NCBI GenBank assembly: GCA_003153915.1
Contig: PMBX01000175.1
Span: 22,214 to 49,464, forward strand
From: Phycisphaerales bacterium
GTDB lineage: Bacteria; Planctomycetota; Phycisphaerae; SM23-33
Reading direction: 5' to 3'
Length of the DNA: 27,251 nt
Shown here: in pieces, positions 23,832 to 27,251 of the stretch
Layout: the number at the start of each line of letters is the position of its first letter
How positions within the stretch are numbered: the stretch's first letter is position 1
The notes under the pieces: model-generated
The model's input: the letters and a program-made list of their open reading frames with translations, nothing else
The model's database searches: none
What the model was told of the DNA's origin: nothing
Translations under genes and position numbers: made by a program

Positions 23832-24730
23832 GGGTCGGCCTCCACGCCGCCGAGCCGTTCGCTCATCGAGGCGATGTCGCCTCGAGAGGACAGGTCCAGC
23901 ACGGGCAGGTCAAACGGGACGGCCTCGAAAGCCTCACCGAGCCGGTCAATGGCGTATTGCACCGCCGAGGTCAGTTCCCGTTCCCCGCGGGCGGAAGGCT
24001 CGATCGCGCGGCAGGCGCAAAAGATCGATGGTCCCAGCCGCCAGCAGTTCATGCTTACCAGCAGCGGCCGAGCCAAGGACCGCAACGTCGCCTCATCCGG
24101 TTTCTCATGGATTTTCCGCAACATTTGGCCGGGACCGACTTCCAGCATGGCAAAGCGGGCCACGCGGCTGGGCGGAATGTTCCCGCCAAGAAGTCCCTCT
24201 TCCGTGAACGCAGCCAGGCCACAACGGCCCAGCCCGCGCATCGCCGCCAATGCCTCGATGGGATAGTAATTATCCCCATTGATGACGATGAAAGGTTCCC
24301 CGGCTGCGAAAGGCTCCGCCGCCTTGACCGCGTCGGCTGTGCCCAGGGGCTGGTCCTGCACGGCGAATTCAATGGCGATTCGCCTGGGACGGGCCGTCCG
24401 GGTATAGTAGTCCTTGACGGCTTGGTGCTGGGGTCCGACGACCAGGCAGGCCCGTTGGTAGCCCGTATCGGCCAGGGCGGACAGGACGTAATCCATCAAG
24501 GGCCGCCCCGTGGACAACGGCATCATGGCCTTGGCGCCCATGTCGGCGGCGGCGGCCTGAAGATTCGTCATCGCCGCGGTGGCATCGCAACGGCGCATCC
24601 GCTTGCCTAATCCCCGCGCCAGGACCACCGCCTTGTCCGTCTCGACTTTGTTCATCTCCCCAGGCCGTCCTTGCCGGTCTTGTGCTTCGAGGAGGCAGGC
24701 CATCCTGTCGCCGGTACGAGGAAGGATCAA
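23828..24730 (-). CDS. NDP-sugar pyrophosphorylase-like nucleotidyltransferase
   Basis: The protein has the RmlA/GlmU-type nucleotidyltransferase fold. Its nucleotide loop reads VVLARGLGKRMRR (usual LAAGxGTRL), with Lys in GAKAMMPLSTGRP, VQDQPLGTADAV for base and sugar contacts, and NGDNYYP for metal. About 17 extra residues lie between the glycine loop and the GAK motif. It would join a sugar 1-phosphate with NTP. The longest start is a TTG at 24730, overlapping the lyase TGA and preceded by AAGGAGG; ATG at 24655 gives a family-like N-terminus (MNKVETDKAVVLA) but its GGGGAG abuts the start codon. The end overlaps the kinase start by 4 bp. Kinase plus pyrophosphorylase form a complete salvage pair; the sugar is unknown. 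Confidence 0.87.
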   Translation of the reverse strand: MILPRTGDRMACLLEAQDRQGRPGEMNKVETDKAVVLARGLGKRMRRCDATAAMTNLQAAAADMGAKAMMPLSTGRPLMDYVLSALADTGYQRACLVVGPQHQAVKDYYTRTARPRRIAIEFAVQDQPLGTADAVKAAEPFAAGEPFIVINGDNYYPIEALAAMRGLGRCGLAAFTEEGLLGGNIPPSRVARFAMLEVGPGQMLRKIHEKPDEATLRSLARPLLVSMNCWRLGPSIFCACRAIEPSARGERELTSAVQYAIDRLGEAFEAVPFDLPVLDLSSRGDIASMSERLGGVEADP

Positions 24731-26439
24731 TCCGCCTCCTTGGCGGCTGGTTCCTGGGCAGGCTGGGACCCGGCGGCTTGGCGCGGCGTGGCATAGAGGC
24801 CGTAGTCATAGGTATATGGTATGCCTCCCGTCTTGCCGGCCTTCCACTCACAGGCAAAGTAGCTGGAACTGAACCAATGTTCGGGCACCAGGTTCTCACG
24901 TCCTTCCAGTGCCGCCGCCAGGTTCAGTAGGACCAACGCGTAGGGGCTGTCCAGGCGGGTGTAGCGGAGATCGGCCTTTGGTACGAACAGTCCATTGACG
25001 CGATTGGTCGCCAGGATGTTGTCGGCGATGCGGCAGGCCGCATCGAGGTACTCGCTTCGCTTGGTCATGCGATGGAGATGCAACAGTGCGACGATGTTTG
25101 CCTCGTCGGTGGACTTGGTGGCCGGGTCCAACTGCGGCAGAGCACCGGATTTTTCGCCGATGTCGCCGAGTTTGATCGCCAGGGCCATCTGGCGGGCCAT
25201 GCCCCAGTAGAACGGGTCCTGGCTGATCTTTGCGGCCAGGGCATAGGCACAGAATATATCGGGATTGGCGCCCTGGGGGCTGCAAATGGGGGTACCCTTG
25301 GCGCCAAAGTAGCCACCGCGGGTCCGCAATACTTTTTCGACGTTGAATCCGTCGATGAGCAGGCCCTTGAAGACCCGCCGTTGCGGGTCATACCCCACCG
25401 TTCCGGCTGAGCGAAGGTCCTCCAAGGCCCACTGGGTCAGGTCTTTTCCTTGCGGGCCTAACATCTCACCTACCATCAGCCAGAGCATGTCCGCCCGGAT
25501 GGTCGTACTCGGCGACCACATCGTGGCCTCCATAACCCGGTGTCCTGGGGCGGCGTCGCCGAACTGCTTGTCCGCGCGGTCGGGGTCTTCCTTGTGGTTG
25601 TAGATCGTTCCCGACAAGCCCGTGTTGGGGTCGCGGGTCTCTACGTAGCGGTGGGCCAGACGCTTGGCCCATTCCAGCGGCCGCTGGTCGCCGCTGAAGC
25701 GGGACAGGGTCGCGGCGGCATAGATTAAGTCGGTGGCGATGGGGATGAAGGATCGGCCTTTGCTGACGTAGAAAATCGGTCCGGCGGTATACGTAGTGTC
25801 CCAGTTGGGTTCAGCCAGCGGTTTGATCATCAACGAGTGGCGGTCGATGTCCAGGTCCGACCAGTCCAGCACGTGGCCGCTCCAGAGGATGCCCAGGAAC
25901 TTGCGGGTGTAGTTGGGGTCCACCTCGTACATTAATTGGTAGTACGGCATATGGTTCATGAACTCGTGGTAGGGACTGGGGTGCTTGAGCAGCTTGCGCC
26001 TACCTACCCAGTCGTCGGAATTGGCATCGTAGGTCGTGTGCCCGCCCCAGTACAGCAGGCCCGAGGGCGACTGGAGGTTGTCGATGCCGTATCGCATTGC
26101 ATCGACGGCGGCCTGGCGGTACCGGCCATCGCCCGTCAGCGCGGATAGGCCGACAAAGGCGCGGAAAAGGTTCTGATGATTGGCCAGGTTGGCCGGCACC
26201 CAGGTCAGGTCGTAGTAATACCATTTCACCGGTTCCAGCGTATCCACCTCCACGCCGTCGACGAACAACGGCGTGTGCTTGGGACCCAGGTTGTCCCTTC
26301 CGACCTCCAGGACCTTGTCGCAATATTCCCGAACCGCCTGGACATAGATTTCCGCCTTGGTTGCCGGCGCGGCGGACTTGGCGAAACCGGTGCAAACGGA
26401 GGCGACCAGGACCGTCATCAAAAAGATACGCTGGAACAT
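24727..26439 (-). CDS. PL2-like pectate lyase, exported
   Basis: The 570-residue protein has an N-terminal signal peptide (MFQRIFLMTVLVASVCTGFA) with a likely cut near AKSA, so it acts in the periplasm or outside. The mature part looks all-alpha. Blocks DGVEVDTLEPVKW (61-73), GLSALTGDGRYRQAA (97-111), GLLYWGGH (127-134), HEFMNHMPYY (158-167) and DIDRH (197-201) match my recollection of family PL2 (Pectate_lyase_2, alpha/alpha barrel), which cuts polygalacturonate by beta-elimination. The histidines and Glu in these blocks are candidate metal ligands. ATG 26439 has AGAGGAG 6 bases upstream; the frame to 26469 has no better start. It heads an operon with the nucleotidyltransferase and GHMP kinase (4-bp overlap) and is divergent from an acetylesterase-like gene. 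Confidence 0.8.
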   Translation of the reverse strand: MFQRIFLMTVLVASVCTGFAKSAAPATKAEIYVQAVREYCDKVLEVGRDNLGPKHTPLFVDGVEVDTLEPVKWYYYDLTWVPANLANHQNLFRAFVGLSALTGDGRYRQAAVDAMRYGIDNLQSPSGLLYWGGHTTYDANSDDWVGRRKLLKHPSPYHEFMNHMPYYQLMYEVDPNYTRKFLGILWSGHVLDWSDLDIDRHSLMIKPLAEPNWDTTYTAGPIFYVSKGRSFIPIATDLIYAAATLSRFSGDQRPLEWAKRLAHRYVETRDPNTGLSGTIYNHKEDPDRADKQFGDAAPGHRVMEATMWSPSTTIRADMLWLMVGEMLGPQGKDLTQWALEDLRSAGTVGYDPQRRVFKGLLIDGFNVEKVLRTRGGYFGAKGTPICSPQGANPDIFCAYALAAKISQDPFYWGMARQMALAIKLGDIGEKSGALPQLDPATKSTDEANIVALLHLHRMTKRSEYLDAACRIADNILATNRVNGLFVPKADLRYTRLDSPYALVLLNLAAALEGRENLVPEHWFSSSYFACEWKAGKTGGIPYTYDYGLYATPRQAAGSQPAQEPAAKEAD

Positions 26440-26652
26440 GGAATACTCCTCTCTTGCGTCGGATAGCATGGATGGCTAACCGGCGGGGTAGGATGCCTTT
26501 CGACCAATGGCTTAACTCTATTACCTAAACGCTAAATAATCCATCTATATTGCCACGGGTATGGCATGGAAGGCCGCGGGACGGTATCCTATCCATTGCG
26601 TCGGGGGGAAATACCATGCGTTGACGACGCATCGTGGAAAGGAAGGTTTGGT
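26440..26652. promoter_or_regulatory. divergent promoter region of pectate lyase and esterase genes
   Basis: These 213 bp between two divergent starts contain an AT-rich island (about 26505-26555) in otherwise GC-rich DNA, the natural place for both promoters. A perfect inverted repeat, ATGCGT (26616-26621) and ACGCAT (26627-26632) around TGACG, lies 20 bp before the esterase start and may be an operator. I could not pick confident -35 and -10 boxes. Confidence 0.45.
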
Positions 26653-27251
26653 ATGTCTTGTCCTTGGACACAACTTCTTCGAGTTGTCGGACCGCTGGCG
26701 GGATTCGTTTTTCTTTTCACCGCAATGTTGTCGGCGACAGGTTGCCAGAAGGAGTCTGTTTCGATGAAACCGATTAGAATCGTCCTTGTGGGGGACTCCA
26801 CGGTGGCGACGTATCCAGAGGACTCCACCAAGCAGGGGTGGGGGCGGATGCTGGGCGAACGGTTCAAGCCCGATGTCACCGTCGTCAACCTGGCCAAGGG
26901 CGGGCGTAGTTCCAAGAGTTTTATCGCCGAAGGCCTGTGGGACAAAGCCCTCAAACAGCACGCCGATTACATTTTCATCCAGTTTGGTCACAACGATAGT
27001 CCCGGAAAAGCCGAACGAAGCACCGACCCCAACGGCGATTACATGGACTACTTGCGGAAGTATGTCGCCGACGCCCGCGCTGAGGGGGCCAAACCGATCC
27101 TTGTGACCTCCGTGGCAAGGCGGCAGTACACCGCTGATGGCAAGATACGCGACGGCCTGGAGCCTTACGTTGCGGCTATGCGGCGCGTCGCCGCCGAACA
27201 GAAAGCGCCCCTGATTGACCTTAACGCATCCAGCACGGCGATGTTTGAATC
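26653..27251 (+). CDS. GDSL/SGNH esterase lipoprotein, rhamnogalacturonan acetylesterase-like (3' end outside window)
   Basis: The frame is open from ATG 26653 to the right edge (199 residues plus two bases). The signal peptide ends in LSATGC (Cys31), so it is a probable lipoprotein. Block I is VLVGDSTVAT (Ser49 nucleophile), block II is NLAKGGRSSKSF (79-90) and block III is FGHND (111-115), the pattern of CE12 rhamnogalacturonan acetylesterases. The catalytic Asp-His block V lies beyond the window. It would remove acetyl groups from pectin side regions, which helps lyases reach the chain. AGGAAGG stands about 6 bases before the start. It is divergent from the PL2-like lyase, so the two are probably co-regulated. 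Confidence 0.88.
   Translation, partial: MSCPWTQLLRVVGPLAGFVFLFTAMLSATGCQKESVSMKPIRIVLVGDSTVATYPEDSTKQGWGRMLGERFKPDVTVVNLAKGGRSSKSFIAEGLWDKALKQHADYIFIQFGHNDSPGKAERSTDPNGDYMDYLRKYVADARAEGAKPILVTSVARRQYTADGKIRDGLEPYVAAMRRVAAEQKAPLIDLNASSTAMFE

Noticed and set aside
23157..24266. Plus-strand frame of 369 codons opposite kinase and nucleotidyltransferase
   Set aside because: Antisense shadow; both minus-strand genes carry full motif sets.
26545..26991. Minus-strand frame of 148 codons opposite the esterase start
   Set aside because: Antisense to a lipoprotein with clear GDSL blocks; no motif of its own.
1..27251. CRISPR array, tRNA, insertion sequence or phage elements
   Set aside because: No regularly spaced repeats, cloverleaf-like segments, transposase frames or integrase motifs were found on reading either strand.

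Overview
The window is GC-rich, densely coded DNA from what looks like a free-living, polysaccharide-handling Gram-negative-type bacterium. The gene content fits Planctomycetota (Phycisphaerae-like) best: a TMTC-like membrane glycosyltransferase, a polysaccharide lyase fused to an FGE/SUMF1-like domain, many lipoproteins, and mannosidase and pectin-type enzymes. This placement is inferred from gene families; no rRNA or marker gene is present. I see no tRNA, rRNA, insertion sequence, phage gene or CRISPR array.

Region 1 (1-1342, minus) holds the N-terminal part of a TMTC-like membrane protein that runs off the left edge, preceded by a small Thermotoga-type single-cluster ferredoxin.

Region 2 (1638-10976, minus) is one uninterrupted exopolysaccharide operon. 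Gaps are 4-40 bp, or genes overlap. In transcription order it encodes a SPOR/TPR lipoprotein, a Wza-like export lipoprotein, a Wzz/GumC-like co-polymerase, a CpsD-like kinase with an atypical P-loop, an O-antigen ligase/polymerase-like protein, a Wzx-like flippase, a GT2 and a GT4 glycosyltransferase. No priming glycosyltransferase is present. Two diverged copies of an intergenic repeat lie just outside its two ends.

Region 3 (11367-15846, plus) holds acetate kinase, a 30-residue small ORF coupled by an ATGA overlap to a beta-lactamase-fold lipoprotein, then a PfkB sugar kinase and a D-lyxose/D-mannose isomerase. Facing the last gene is a GH38 alpha-mannosidase (15867-18578, minus). Mannosidase, isomerase and kinase could together take alpha-mannosides to fructose 6-phosphate.

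Region 4 (18701-22362, minus) holds an HI0933-family flavoprotein and a large lipoprotein that joins a PL1-like lyase to an FGE-like domain lacking the catalytic cysteines.

Region 5 (22446-27251) holds a minus-strand operon: PL2-like pectate lyase, then NDP-sugar pyrophosphorylase-like protein, then galactokinase-like GHMP kinase, with 4-bp overlaps at both junctions. Divergent from it is a GDSL/SGNH lipoprotein resembling rhamnogalacturonan acetylesterases, cut by the right edge. The locus looks dedicated to pectic or uronic-acid polysaccharides. The coupling of a lyase to an anomeric kinase and a nucleotidyltransferase is its most unusual feature.
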